DNA of 64,000 bases from Diphasiastrum complanatum (GCA_029204225.1 CM055101.1:2598528-2662527); one strand, 5' to 3'. Positions 43,208 to 55,099 are shown, numbered from the stretch's first letter. The notes: a model not told the origin generated them from the letters alone. Translations and numbers: made by a program.

Positions 43208-44449
43208 TTGTTTCCACTTCTGTTTTTACTCCTATACATAATCTTTTGTGTGAGAATTCCATATGATCCAGCCCAGGTTTTTTTTTATTCTGACCATTAT
43301 AATCAATGCGAGGCCTACCTAGCTAACAAAATTGATCTTCTCGACAACTTTTTTGATTTTTTTCTTCTAAATACACGTAGAAGCTTTAGATTAGGTCCCA
43401 AATTTTGTGTCGAGCTAAAAGATAAGACCTCAAAAATTTCAGATGCAATAGTAGAGGCCGGAGTTTCTTTTTTGCTAAATAGTATTATTTTTTATTCCCA
43501 TGGTACAGCTTTTGTAGTTAGTCCAATATTCATGGGAGCGGTAAAGGCGAAAGATGCCAATTTGGAGAAGGTTGTCTATTTTATCGAGTGCAGTCCTATG
43601 GCAAAATTTTATTTGATTCCATATGAATATAAGTATGGATTGCTCTTTTGTTTTTGTTGCTTTAATCTGGATTGTTGCATGTCTCATTGCTTTAATAAGA
43701 ACGAATTTTTTTCATAAATATGAATTTAACGATATTTGTATCTTGGTTGTTGCAGTCGGCATTGGAGCCTAAACATTCTTTTTGTAAAGACAAATAAGGA
43801 GGGAGTGTCAAATTTTCTATGTGTAAAATTAAACTCAGCTGCAAATACACACATAGAGAATTTGATTCTCTACTTCATGATGCCGTTTGAAAAATACCGA
43901 CAACGGCAACTTCAATTGGAGATATAACCATTAAATCTCTCAAGGTATATTCGATTTATCTCTGATATGCATGTATTTCTTTTTTAATTCAAATGTATCG
44001 TCATAGCATAAATAAAATTTCTATCATAATATTACTAATTTTCGTTCTATATATGCAGTAAGTACAGCAAAATGATGCTTTTAGTTGTGCATAGTTCGTC
44101 TTGTACAATACGAAGCTATTTTTTGAATGGTATAATTTACAAACAGATGTAGATATTGAAAAGGTAATATCCAATTCATTTGTAGTTCATTTCATTCTGA
44201 TTCATATTTTATTACTATCATTGTTTGTAATCTGCTGATTCTCGTGTTTTGTTATGACAGTTCACTCTGGAGCCGTATACTCCTGATGATGTATATAGAT
44301 TTCGGCAAGAGTTGATCAGAACCTTTGTCCAATACGGTGTAAGCGTTGCACCTGCAATCAAGGGCCCTCAAAAGGAAGCTGCTCCTGCCTTAACAGCCTT
44401 TCAGGTTGTTCAAGATGCAGATCTTATTTTATATGATAAAAAGAAATAA
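43208..44449 (+). pseudogene. Multi-exon gene remnant of unknown function
   Basis: Four exons are suggested by frame and splice signals: about 43208-43632 (donor AA|GTATGG), 43756-about 43940 (acceptor TTGCAG|T, donor AAG|GTATAT), about 44059-44163 (acceptor ATGCAG, donor AAG|GTAATA) and 44261-44449 (acceptor GACAG|TTC, stop TAA 44447). Joining exon 1 to 2 is phase 2 and gives EYNRHWSLNILFV; joining 3 to 4 is phase 0 and gives DVDIEKFTLEPYTPDDVYRF. Exons 2 and 3 hold in-frame stops (43925, and a TAG near 44091), so it is probably decaying. I recognise no domain. It follows the H3-like pseudogene by about 20 bp, but no link is shown. Confidence 0.45.
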
Positions 44450-44812
44450 AAGTCCTTTCTAATACAGAGGAAGGCAATTTTGTAGCAGATATTCCTCTTG
44501 TCTTAAAATGCATTGAGGCCTTCCCAAAACAGAGGAGGGCGAGATTATAGAAGGAGCTATAGCTTTATCAGTTCCTAATACTGATATAGAGATTATAGAA
44601 AAATTGATTGAATAGAGATCTATTTGTAAATAGAGAGACATAAAAAAAAAAAAGATACAATCATTTTACTTGTAAACAACCCGTTTATGGGGCTTTTTTT
44701 ATTGATATCACAATAGATTCTTACAATCAGCTTGTGTCCATAGTCTATTAATGGAATGCAATTTTTTTATAATGATAAAAAGATATTGGCATGTATTTGC
44801 TGATAATGAATC

Positions 44813-45091
44813 TCAATGTTCTTCCATAAGTTGGATTGTTTTGCCAATATCTCTGCATTTGATCTCGAGCTCATGTCTTTTACGTACCTGCATAAAACTA
44901 ATACAAAGTTAAAATTATTACAAAGTTTGTATTAGAAAGTTTTGATTGAAACTATTCATAAAAGATCGAGTGTTTACAGTTACTTACGAGTTTGCCATTG
45001 AAAATGAATCTGAAGTCTGAGTACATCATCTTGTAGGAGCAATAGTGGTCATTTTGATTTGATTCAACCTTGCTTTGTTCTGAGTCCATTG
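44813..45091 (-). pseudogene. Two terminal exons of an unknown gene, cut by a Copia insertion
   Basis: On the minus strand an open exon (about 45091-44988) ends CTC|GTAAGT, a perfect plant donor. A second exon begins after GCAG at 44887 and runs 25 codons to a TGA at 44813. Joined they read YSDFRFIFNGKL-VRKRHELE and KCRDIGKTIQLMEEH. Intron: 44987-44888 (100 nt). Upstream of about 45091 the sequence becomes a Copia leader (compare 30290), so the gene's 5' part has been removed or displaced. I do not recognise the protein. A start at 45089 is possible but may be accidental. Confidence 0.5.
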
Positions 45092-45099
45092 TTTTGAGC

Positions 45100-45838
45100 A
45101 TCCGACACAAGAAACTGAAGATCAAGACTAAGTTTGAAGTAATTGAACACCCTTTGAGCCTTCTCTGTATCAATAGTGTTTTCTTTTGAAGAATTTCACA
45201 TGTGCCAAAAATAGAATTCAAACTTGTCAAAGTGCCTCAATCCACTTTGTGTGTCTGGTCTAGATAATCTTGTCTTGTGGAATATCTTAGATACATCTCA
45301 AAAGTAGTTGCAAGTTTTTCACATAGAAAGGTAGTACATTCTTGAAAATACCTATAGTGAAAGAGAGCAGCAACATTAAGTCTAATTGGAACGAGCTCAA
45401 ACATATTGTTGTCCAATAACTAAGAAGTCTTCATCTAATGGCACCTCTGGGAGGATATCTTCTAGAGGCAAATGAAAGACTAAATACTTCTAATTACTCA
45501 ATTTGGAAGTTCAAAATGGAGTCTATTTTGATATTCTAGGATGTTATGGACATTGTGCTTGGTATTGAGGAGGAGCCTCTGAAATACCTAAGTATAGGAA
45601 GAGAGCTCGAATGGCTCTATATTTCATTAAGATGAATGTATCTAATGAAAGTTTGAGAGAGATAGGATCTTGCACCACAACTAAAGATGCTTGGGATGCA
45701 CTTAAGTCCATCTATGAAGCAAAGAATACTTCTAGAATACTCACTCTTAGGAATCAGATTTTTCAAAGTTTTCAAAGAAGTGAGGAGAGTGCATCAAACT
45801 ATGTTTTGAGAGTTAAAGATCTACATAGAGAGCTCCTA
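45100..45838 (+). pseudogene. Copia leader and gag N-terminus (N2-like)
   Basis: 45100-45438 matches the N2 leader at 30290-30634. The gag opening MAPLGGYLLEANERLNTSNY and later MNVSNESLREIGSCTTTKDA, KNTSRILTLRNQIFQSFQ follow, with frameshifts near 45540-45600. It ends abruptly at about 45838 within gag. No LTR or pol is attached. Confidence 0.85.
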
Positions 45839-46315
45839 GGTGAATGTGGGCTCCAATCTTGTGGGTAGGAGTGAATTTGAGCATTGAAATGGACACTTAG
45901 AGCACTTTAACACCCTTTTACACTACTTCATCTTCTTCACGTAGATGCACAAGCTCTTTATAGATGCACAAGCTCTCTCTCCCTGTGTGGTAGTGCTCTC
46001 CACCCTCTTCTTTGGCTTGATCTCATTCAATTTTTGAGCACTTTTAATGCCTTATGAGGCCTAGATTAAGGGCGCCCTACCATTTATGAGTCTGTAGTTG
46101 CCAAAAATTGTGGAGAAATAGTTAGATAAGCCCCTCTTGAAAAAGAGATTCTTTAAAAAAAAATTCACTTTTTTTTTTTCACAAAAAACCACTAGGTTCT
46201 CTGATAATTGGCAATTTTCCAATAGAAAGTTCAAACTTTCATCATGGGTATTTAGTGGGCTAGAACGGTGCACAGATGATAAAGTTATTGCTGATTTTGT
46301 GAAAGACTTGTAACC
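45839..46315. other. Unassigned sequence between Copia gag and Gypsy RT
   Basis: It contains a short direct repeat (GATGCACAAGCTCT twice near 45951-45985) and long A and T runs (46150-46190). No coding feature is recognised. Confidence 0.4.
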
Positions 46316-47449
46316 TCACCCGATTTTTTTACAAACTAACTCTCGGTTACATAAGCCAAAAGGCATTACGTTATAAGCGTAAATCCCATTTTCTGTTGCA
46401 AAGGATATCTTGTGTCTATCTTCAAAGGCTATTTGGATTAGGATATAGCCACTGAAACCATCTAGAAAGCTGAAAGCTTTAGCTCCTGCCATTTCCTCAA
46501 GGATTTGTGTAGTTAAGGGTAAGGGAAAATGGTCTTTTTTTGTAACCCCGTTAAGATTCTTTAGATCAATGCAGATACGAAGCTTGTCATTTTTCTTGGG
46601 TACTATCACAATGGGTGATACCCAATCAGTATGTTGGACTTCATAGATGAATCCAGCATCCAGCAATTTCTTAATATCTTCATCGATCCGCTCACGATAA
46701 ACAGAGTTACTTTGGTATGGCTTAGCCCAAATAGGCTTAGCATTCTCCTCTAAAGGAATAGTATGGACTGCTATTTCAGACGGGACCTCTTTCATCTCAG
46801 TATAACGTCTCCTGGGGACTGGAACTCCCCACTCCCCCCCCCAAAAAAAATGTTGCAGTGGTGATGTTGGTGTGGTAACCAATGTGGGTGGGATGGTGAC
46901 CTTGTCTGGCTGAACCACGACTTGTGATGTGGTCGTGTCTGGTGCTGCTGTAGACGTAGTTGCTCCATCACCCCCGTCGATGATGTGTGAGGGTGATGAG
47001 TGTTGTTGGGATGCGGAAGTGGAGCTTCCATCATCGGAAGCTGAACTGTCTGATGCTGTTCCAGCTGGTGATGTCCTCCTAGCCTGAAGCTTTCTTTGTA
47101 TTCTTTGTTGCCTTGTGTCTGGCAATTGGGCCTTGGAGGTGTCGGCTTCTTGAGCTTTCGAGGATGCGGTTGCTTGTGGGTCTGGTTGTGGGCTTTTCTA
47201 CTTCTGTACCAATGGAAGAATACTGGTGTTGACTCTTTTGGGTTGGAGTCCTGATGGTGAAGTAGCCCGTGAGCGTGAACGCTTGGACTGTTTGGACCCG
47301 ATCGGGATGTCCCATGCCTTATCCACAATCTGCAGGTGTTGTTGAAGCTTGGGTCCATTTTGTACTTGTTGGAGAGCGATATCTGTCATGAGATATCCCA
47401 GTACGGTTAGTGGCTGCTTGTTCTTAAGGTACTCATGAAGGCAGTTCAA
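46316..47449 (-). pseudogene. Gypsy gag C-terminus fused to RT N-terminus
   Basis: On the minus strand a low-complexity Pro/Ser/Gln gag-like region (47449-46870, including RQQRIQRKLQARRTSPAG) leads, past a C9/A8 homopolymer at about 46836-46853, into the RT: ENAKPIWAKPYQSNSVYRER, IDEDIKKLLDAGFIYEVQHT, WVSPIVIVPKKNDKLRICID, LKNLNGVTKKDHFPLPL, FSFLDGFSGYILIQIAFEDR and YNVMPFGLCN. It stops exactly there, before the catalytic FLDD/YLDD box. Protease is missing between gag and RT. Confidence 0.85.
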
Positions 47450-47790
47450 AGCAAACTATGCCCAATCATAGAGGTTCTGGGCATGCAGTCGTGAATCTGC
47501 CATCATGTGGAACAGGGACATGGGTACGATCGACAAAAATGAGAAGGGCCAAAAGTGCCCAATCGTTTCATATGGTGTAGCCTATCATTTGTTGACCTAG
47601 AACATTTATGACAAATGGATTTTTATTGAAAAAGAAAATGCATAGAAAGTATATAAGTACATGTATGAATTATAAACAAGAAACGAGGTTAAAAATAGGC
47701 ATGCAAAACAAGAATAACAAGCAAGGGATTAAGAAAATAAAATAAAATAAAAAGAATATAAAATATAAAATATATACTAGGGAAAAGGTG
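47450..47790. other. Gypsy 3' region or spacer
   Basis: An AT-rich stretch between the integrase end and the second Gypsy fragment. No LTR boundary or polypurine tract could be fixed. Confidence 0.3.
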
Positions 47791-50600
47791 TTAAATTGAG
47801 TCAACAAAAAACAACTCTTTGTAATACCACCGTAGACAACCACCGTCGACGACAATGTCTAGGAGTATTTTGTCAAGTGTTTGCAGCTGGACTGCACCAT
47901 TAGGAAAGATTTTACTAATAACATACGGTCCCTCACTTCGGAATTTCAATTTGCTGGGGTGCTCCTTTGATGTATAAAGAAGCACCTAGTCACCTAAGTA
48001 TAGATCTTTATTGCATAAGTGACGGTCATGCTAGGCCTTTTGGCGTCGTTTGTTAACCAGTTGTGCATGGTAAGATATGAGTCTTGTCTTGCATAACTGT
48101 GCTAACGTAAATAGTCTGGTCTTGACTTGTTGCTCAATTGTAGCTTTTTCACAGAGATCTTTAGAAAAAACTTCCATGACTCTTAGCGAAGGGACTAAGA
48201 ATTTCGACAGGCATTACCGCCTCTTGACCATACACTAAGTGAAAAGGGGTAACCCACCCAGTGGCTTTCTTCGAGGTGGTGCGGTAAGCCCAGATAGCTA
48301 AAAAAAGTTTTGTTTCCCAATCAGAGCAACTAATTTCAACTATCTTTGTCAAAATTTTACATATCGTCTTGTTAGTTGATTCGGCCTGGCCATTACACCT
48401 AGGATAGTATGATGTACTCTTTCGGTGAATGACAAGGTAATGGCGTAGTAAATTATCAATGACAGCTTTAAAAAAATGCGTGCCATGATCACTAACTAGC
48501 TCTGTAGGGCAGCCAAAACGTGTAATAATGTTTTCGTAAAGAAAGCATGCGACAGTTTTTGCATTGGCATTCTTTGTTGCTCGAGCCTCAACCCACTTAG
48601 TGGCGTAATCTGTGGCTATGAGGATGTATCGGGCTTGGGTATGTTTGGCTGCTAGACTGATTGGTCCAACAAAGTCAATTTCCCACTTATGGAAGGCTTC
48701 GCCTTCTATAATGGAAGTTAAAGGTGTGAAGTCTGCTTTTGTATTTTTCTTGGCACGCTGACAGACATCACATGTTTTAATGACAACAAATGTGTCCTTA
48801 AATAAGGATGGCCACCACAGTCATGCTCGAAGGATAATCCTAGTTGTAGTCTCGACAGAGAAGTGGCCATCGCCAATACCCTCATGAGCCTGAGATATGT
48901 TAGGTCGTATCTTAGATTCATAAGCGCATCGTCGGAGAATGCGGTCAACGTCCCGTTTATAAAGTTGTTCGGCTATGAGCTAAAAGGGCGCTGCTTTAAG
49001 CAAAAATTTTCTTTTTCCCACTGTACTCAGGCCTTCTTTGAGTCTGCCTGTTGTTAGGAACTGAGTGATCTCCTCAGCCCATAAGGGTGTAGCATCAATC
49101 TGAAGACATGCATCAGGAAAAATCATCGTTGACTGGTGAGTTGCTTTTTCAGCATTAGGTAGTCGGGAAAGGTGATCCGCCATGAAATGTTGGGTCCTTT
49201 TCGACCGACCACGCGAAAATTAATTCCTCTAGTATCAACAGCCATTAAGCTATACATCCCGTTTTACAAGTTTTATTAACAATATATAATAGGGGTTGAT
49301 GGTCGATGTAGAATGCAAAGGTATGGCCTAGTAAATAATGTCATAGTTGTTGTACAGCATAGACCATCGCTAATGCTTCTCGCTCAGTGGTTGTATAGTT
49401 TACTTTAGCAGACACCAGCTGCCTGCTCAAGAAACGTATTGGGAAATCCTTGCCATACTCGTCCGGTTGTGCAAGAAGACCTCCAATGGCATATTTACTT
49501 GCATCTGTATGCACATGAAACTCTTTCGTGTAGTCTGGCGAGTGGAGTATGGGTGCTGTGGTAAGGGTTGTTTTCAACTCCTCAAAGGCTTTAATTCGTT
49601 CTTCAGTCCAGCGAGGATCTACCACTACTAAATAAACGAGGTGTGCCTTGTCGGCATATCGATTATAAAGATGTGATAATAATTTGTGTGATCGAGGAAG
49701 ACGTACACTTCCTTCATTGTTGCAGGTAAGGGCATTTCAACTATTACCTTGATTTTTGAAGGATCAGTAGAAATACTGTCCTTTGGAATTACACCCCATG
49801 GGTGACCCAGATTTGACACTTATCAGGGTTTAGGAAAATTCCAAATCTACGACAGCGAATGAAGATTTTCTCTAGTGTGTCAAGGTGCATAGCGGCTAAG
49901 GAATGTACACCCAGATCGTCAAGATATGATGGGTGTATCAATGTCTATAGAAGATGGGAGAATATCCACAACTTCTGCAGCGGTTTTGATACGACATCAA
50001 TTGGAATCAGCACAGTCCACAATGGCTAGTGCCTGTCCCCAATTGATTATGTCTGTGGATCTCGTATAGTGTCCTTTGGGTTGGATCGGGACACTATCTG
50101 ATTCGTCATATGTTGTCGATGACCAATCATCATAAACTTTAACAGGCTTGACATGGCCAGTTGAGTCAACAGTGACTCGTTTATCATGATTGCCAAAGGT
50201 GATTTTTCTATACTTCCAATCTTGGACAACACTTGTCATCTGGAGCCAGGGTGCACCAAGAGAGTTTATAAGTATTGGTATATTCTGGTAAGTCTAAGAT
50301 GACACAATCGATTACAAATTTGACACATGCTATTCGAACTTTAATATTTGATAAATGATCAGCAGGGTCGGTAACTAGTTGATTAGCCATGCGAAGTTTG
50401 TATAGTGGTTGATCGAGGGTATGGAAGCCCCATGACTTTGCCAAGGACAAAGCCATTATATTTACGCCTGATCCACTATTAAGGATAGTAGGTACTGCAG
50501 GATAGTCTTTATAGGACAAAGGTAGGGTGATACTAGTCCCCTTAACAACACCTATATTCAGCAGATTCATAGGAATCTGGAGAATTTCAGGAATCCCTTC
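47791..50600 (-). pseudogene. Gypsy protease, RT C-terminus, RNase H and integrase
   Basis: In minus-strand order: aspartic protease (50570-50208, TILNSGSGVNIMALSLAKSW; the active-site D of D-S/T-G appears as N); RT thumb from about 49960 (IFIRCRRFGIFLNPDKCQIW, GVIPKDSISTDPSKIK); RNase H (49625-49341, FHVHTDASKYAIGGLLAQPD, RFLSRQLVSAKVNYTTTERE); tether (MADHLSRLPNAE); H2C2 and integrase core (about 48950-48161, IDFVGPISLA, SDHGTHFF, CNGQAESTNKTI, so the D, D and E positions are kept); and the C-terminus (47985-47791, KLKFRSEGPYVISKIFPNGA). The RT N-terminal half is missing between protease and thumb. Several stops are present. Confidence 0.88.
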
Positions 50601-50639
50601 TATTTTTTGCTGTTAATCAGGAATAGTAGGCAGCTAAAA

Positions 50640-52893
50640 ACTACGATGGATATTAAGAAGTGATAATGGAAGGGAGTACATCTCCAATAAGATGAAAGAG
50701 TTTTGTGAAACTAATGGCATTAGGAGAGAGTTTACTTGCACGTATACTCCACAACAAAATGGAGTAGCTGAGAGAAAGAATAGGACACTACGTGAGTGTG
50801 CTAAAGCTTTGAGATTAGATGCATCCCTTCCTATTTCATTTTGGGGAGAAGCTATTTTATGTGCAAACTTTCTATGTAATAGAATGACTAATAGTGCCAT
50901 TAAAGGACTTACACCTTATGAAGTATTGTTTGGCAAAAAGCCAAATCTTAGTGATTTGAAAGTTTTTGGATGTACTTATGTACATATTCCTTTAGAAACA
51001 AGGAAAAAGGAAGATGCCACTTCTTTCAAAGGCACCTTTGTTGGTTATAGTGAAAGTAAGAAAGCTTATAGGATATTTGATCCTATTACCAAGAAAGTTG
51101 CTGTAAGTAGAGATGTACTTTTTGATGAATCTCTCCAAGCCAAAGGAAAGGTGACTTCCAACAATACTCAACTTTTCAAGGATCATGCTATGGCCGAGGA
51201 GGAGCTTCATGAAGATGAAGACCAAGTGAAACTTACTCAAAGTCCAAGGGTGCCAAGAAGATCAACAAGGACAAGGATTGAGCCATCAAGGCTCACTTAT
51301 AGTGACAAAGGGGAGCAATGGGAAGATTCTCAACTACTCAACTCTTATACTTTCTTGACTACTATGCTTGAAGAACCAACTAGTTTTGAGGAAGCAAATA
51401 AGTCTCAATATTGGAGGAAAGCTATGCAAGTAGAGTTTGATGCATTAATGGAAAATCAAACTTGGAAGCTTTTTTATTTACCTTATGGAAAGAAGCCTCT
51501 TACTTGTAAATGGATATAAAGATTGAAATATAATCAAGATGGTTCCATTCATAAGTATAAAGCTAGACTTGTAGCAAAAGGTTTTTTTCAAGTCAAAGGC
51601 ATAGATTATGATGAAACCTTTTCACCTATTGCAAAGCTTGTAGCCATTAAATTAATCATATGTCTTGCTACTTCTTTCAAATGGGAGCTCTTCCAACTTG
51701 ATGTGAAAAATGCTTTCTTGAATTGATTCTTGGAAGAGGAAATCTACATGTGCCAACCTGAGGGCTTCATCAAAGATGGAGAAGAAGACAAGGTTTGTTT
51801 CTTGAAGAAGAGTCTTTATGGACTCAAGCAAGCACCAAGACCATGGTACTCTAGGTTGCATTTCTATCTTATTTCCATTAGATTTGTTGTAAGTTCTTAT
51901 GAACCATTATTTTACTACAAATGCAATGATGGGAAGATCATTATCTTAGTTTTATATGTTGATGAAATTATACTCATAGGAAATGATCTAGATGGCATCA
52001 AAAATGTAAAAATTTCCTTGTCTAGTGAATTTACAATGATAGATCTAGGACTTCTTAAAGTTATACTTGGAATAGAAGTCACTAGAAGTAATGATTTTAC
52101 TTTCATATGTCACTAAGTATGCTAGATCAATCTTAGCAAAATTTGGCATGATTGATTGTAAAGGAGTTGAAAGTCCCATGGAACTAAGTGTAAAAGTTTC
52201 TAAGGAAAGTGATGAAGATCCTTTGAGGACATCACTACCTGTAGAATGCTTATTGGTTCCTTGATATACTTAATCATCACTAGACCAAATCTTAGTTTTT
52301 GTGTTGGCAAATTGAGTCAATACATGCAAAGTCCATTAATATGTCATTGGAAAGGAGCAAAAAGGGTGTTAAGGTACATCTCGGCTACAAAAGACTTTGG
52401 CATAGTTTATGAAAGGACTAATATTTGTTTAAGAGCATATTGGGACTCAAGTTTTGCAGGTGACAAGATGGATAGAAGATCCATAAGTGCATTTGCTACA
52501 TTCTTATGTGGAGGAGCTATATCTTGGCTTTCCAAAAAGCAAGATACCATCTCTCTTTCATCAACAGAATCCGAGTATAAAGCTATGACAACAACAACAA
52601 AGGAGGTTCTTTGGCTTAAAAGGCTTTTGGAAGAGCTTCATGTGATCAAGGATGAAGACATTCCATGCATATATTGTGATAATCAGGCAGCTCTTGCAAA
52701 CAATCCAGCCTTCCATGCTCAAACAAAGCACATTGAGATTTCACATCATTTCGTGAGGGAGAAAGTGCAAGCAAAGGAGATCAAGCTTATTCATGTTTCA
52801 TCATCAGATTACATTGCTGCTATACTCACCAAGTCCATTTGTAAAACAAGATTGGCTCTTGGAGTTATAGATAGATTTATGCTAGATTTTTGA
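50640..52893 (+). pseudogene. Copia integrase, reverse transcriptase and RNase H (5'-truncated)
   Basis: It begins inside integrase (RSDNGREYISNKMKEF, then YTPQQNGVAERKNRTL with the catalytic E; NGVAERKNR is typical) and continues FGCTYVHIPLETRKKE. RT follows: KYKARLVAKGFFQVKGIDYD, ETFSPIAKLVAIKLI, LDVKNAFLN, SLYGLKQAPRPWYSRLH, LVLYVDEIILIGND. Then RNase H: WDSSFAGDKMDRRSISAF, ISWLSKKQDTISLSSTESEY, CDNQAALANNPAFHAQTKHI, and FVREKVQAKEIKLIHVSS. Stops lie at 51517 (KWI*RLK) and 51724 (AFLN*FLEE), and frameshifts near 52115 and 52240. The YXDD box is YVDE. It ends at a polypurine tract (TTTTTGAGGAG) before the LTR at 52898. The integrase part is nearly identical to 62890-63549. Confidence 0.92.
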
Positions 52894-52897
52894 GGAG

Positions 52898-53729
52898 TGT
52901 GAAAAATGCAAAAATCATGCTTGGACAAGGCCAAAATATTGTATATAGGATAATCACACATGTGTGGAGCCTGTTTCCACGTGTGAAATTAGTGTACTTG
53001 TCATGTACCATAATTATATATGTTGTACATATGATTTAATTCAAGTTCTAGTGGCTAAAAAGGCCAAAAACTAGTTTTCTAGATATATGACACATGGCAT
53101 CAATCTATTGATTGCATGAGCCCAATTATTTGGTTAGGTGTCAAATACCATGTGTAGAGGACAGCTCACATGTGTGGAAAAAGCTGAAGTAGGCGAGTTT
53201 TTGCTTCTAGAAGATTTCCATGAAGATCTCCATATGGTAGGAAATTGGACCAAAAATTCTCAAAATAGAAAGTTTGATCCAAGTGTCAAATTTGCATGAT
53301 GATTCACAATATGACAAGGCATCCTCACACGTGTGAGATATGATGCATGATCAGTACCTCGAGCTCCAAGAAGTGTATATATAGAGGCATATTTGGCCAC
53401 AATCAATATGAAACATCAATCTTGATTTTGGAAGCAATTTTGTGTCATTCTCTCTATTCGTCTACATTTGTTTTGAATGTTTTGAGTTTCTATCATAGTG
53501 TACTTTGTTTTCAGGTTGGAGTCCGTACTCTGACAGGGTTTCACATGTGTGAAACCAGCAAGTACATTTACCTTCATTAATGATTGTTCTTGTTAGGTTT
53601 TTATGTCTAGAATTGATCTAGATTGATCTTAATCTTATGTAGATTGATAGATCAAGTATATCTAACATCCAATCCCTCTTGAGAATCAGATTAGGATCCA
53701 CTCTTGGTCCTATTTTGTAGTTTTCCACA
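52898..53729 (+). mobile_element. 3' LTR (832 bp) related to the N1 LTRs
   Basis: TGTGAAAAATGC ... TTTTCCACA, the same length and layout as the N1 LTRs but with clearly more differences. TATATATA is at 53376-53383, with palindromes at 52955-52966, 53326-53335 and 53542-53549. It is directly followed by Gypsy sequence (53731), not by a PBS. It shows that the N1 LTR family belongs to a Copia element with a normal pol. Confidence 0.85.
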
Positions 53730-53730
53730 G

Positions 53731-55098
53731 TACCTTCCAACGCGTCATGCAAGCAGCCTTTACGGACCTGATAGGAGACACACTAGAAGTCTACTTAGAT
53801 GAATTAGGAGTTCACTCTGAAACATCTCGACATTTAGCTGTACTTGAGAAAATATATAGCTACTGATTCTAAAAAAGTTTGAGTAATTGTAGAGATGCCA
53901 ATCCCTAAGACCGCGTGCGTGAGGTCCTGATCTTTATGGGCCATGCCAATTACTATCGTTGTCACGTATGTGATTTTGCAGGTAAGGCATGCTGGATGTA
54001 CTAGTTAGCCATAGATCCAAAATGGGTAGAAGAATATGGCCTTGCGTTTAAATACCTCAAACATGCTTTAGCCAATGCTCCCATTTTGCGAGCACCAGAT
54101 TATTCCAAGGAATTCCATGTGCACATGGATGCTTCCAAGTATGCCACCGGCGTTGTCTTGATGCAACCTGGTGAGAATTCCAAGAATTATCCTATCCGAT
54201 TCTTGAGTAGACAACTGATCCCAGCCGAGATAAATTATACCACTACTGAGAGGGAAACACTGGCTATGGTGTATGTGGTTCAAATATTTTGCCATTATCT
54301 TTTAGAAAAACCCTTTGCGTTTTACACCGCTCATCAGGCGTTATTATATCTTTTGAACAAGACCTGCACAACTGGACGCATAGCACGCTGGTTGTTATTA
54401 TTTCAAGAATTTGAGTTTCGAGTTGTTGTTAGAGGAGGTTCACAACATTTTCTAGTTGATCATCTTTCACAAATCCCTAGCAATGACAAACCAACAGAAG
54501 GTGTCAATGATGACCTTCCTGATGTTATCTTGTATCAAGTAGAGTACACCCCAGTTTGGGACCGCGACATCACCGAATACCTTACAACAGGCCAAATAAA
54601 TCCCAATTTACCTAAACTAGGTCAGCGAGCATTGATTTATAGTCCACTCCCTACACCCTCATTGCCAGACAACTATATAAAAAAGAGATGGATGGAATTA
54701 TTTGTAGGTGTCTCACTGAGGGAGAACAACACCCATCATTTTTCCAACTCATGAAGGAAGTGGTGGTGGACATTTATCATCTGAGACGACACATCATGAA
54801 AAATATTGTTGGCTAGATTATGGTGGCCAACCTTATTTAAGGATACACATCAATTTGTAATGGCATGCGATGTATGTCAACGTGCAAAACGACTCCAATT
54901 CAATGCCATTAAATCCCATATTGTCCGACCAAGCATTTTTCAAATGGAGAATCTACTATGTGGGACCGATTAGCTCGGCTGCTAGATTCACACAATCTTG
55001 ATATATTATAGTAGCCACCAACTATTGCACCAAGTGGGCCGAAGCTCGTGTTGTTAAATCTGTAGATGCAAAAACTCTTAAATTCCTTTATGAGCAGG
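53731..55098 (+). pseudogene. Gypsy RT C-terminus, RNase H and integrase N-terminus
   Basis: It starts TFQRVMQAAFTDLIGDTLEV and YLDELGVHS (YLDD as YLDE), then, with frameshifts, VREVLIFMGHANYYR. The open part 54086-54754 is RNase H: EFHVHMDASKYATGVVLMQP, RFLSRQLIPAEINYTTTERE; then a tether (VDHLSQIPSNDKPTEG), and H2C2 (ACDVCQRAKRL at about 54868). The integrase core region after 54900 is shifted. It is cut at 55098 by the tRNA-bearing LTR. It belongs to the same Gypsy family as 46316-50600 but runs the opposite way, and its left end falls where the 46316 fragment stops. Confidence 0.88.
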
Positions 55099-55099
55099 T

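Noticed and set aside
45951-45985. Short direct repeat considered as a CRISPR-like or satellite array
   Set aside because: Only two copies of about 14 bp, no regular spacing and no related genes.
24049-53729. One very large element bounded by the first and third LTR of the N1 family
   Set aside because: The third LTR is clearly more diverged and lies behind its own pol; the first two are near-identical and flank a self-contained unit.
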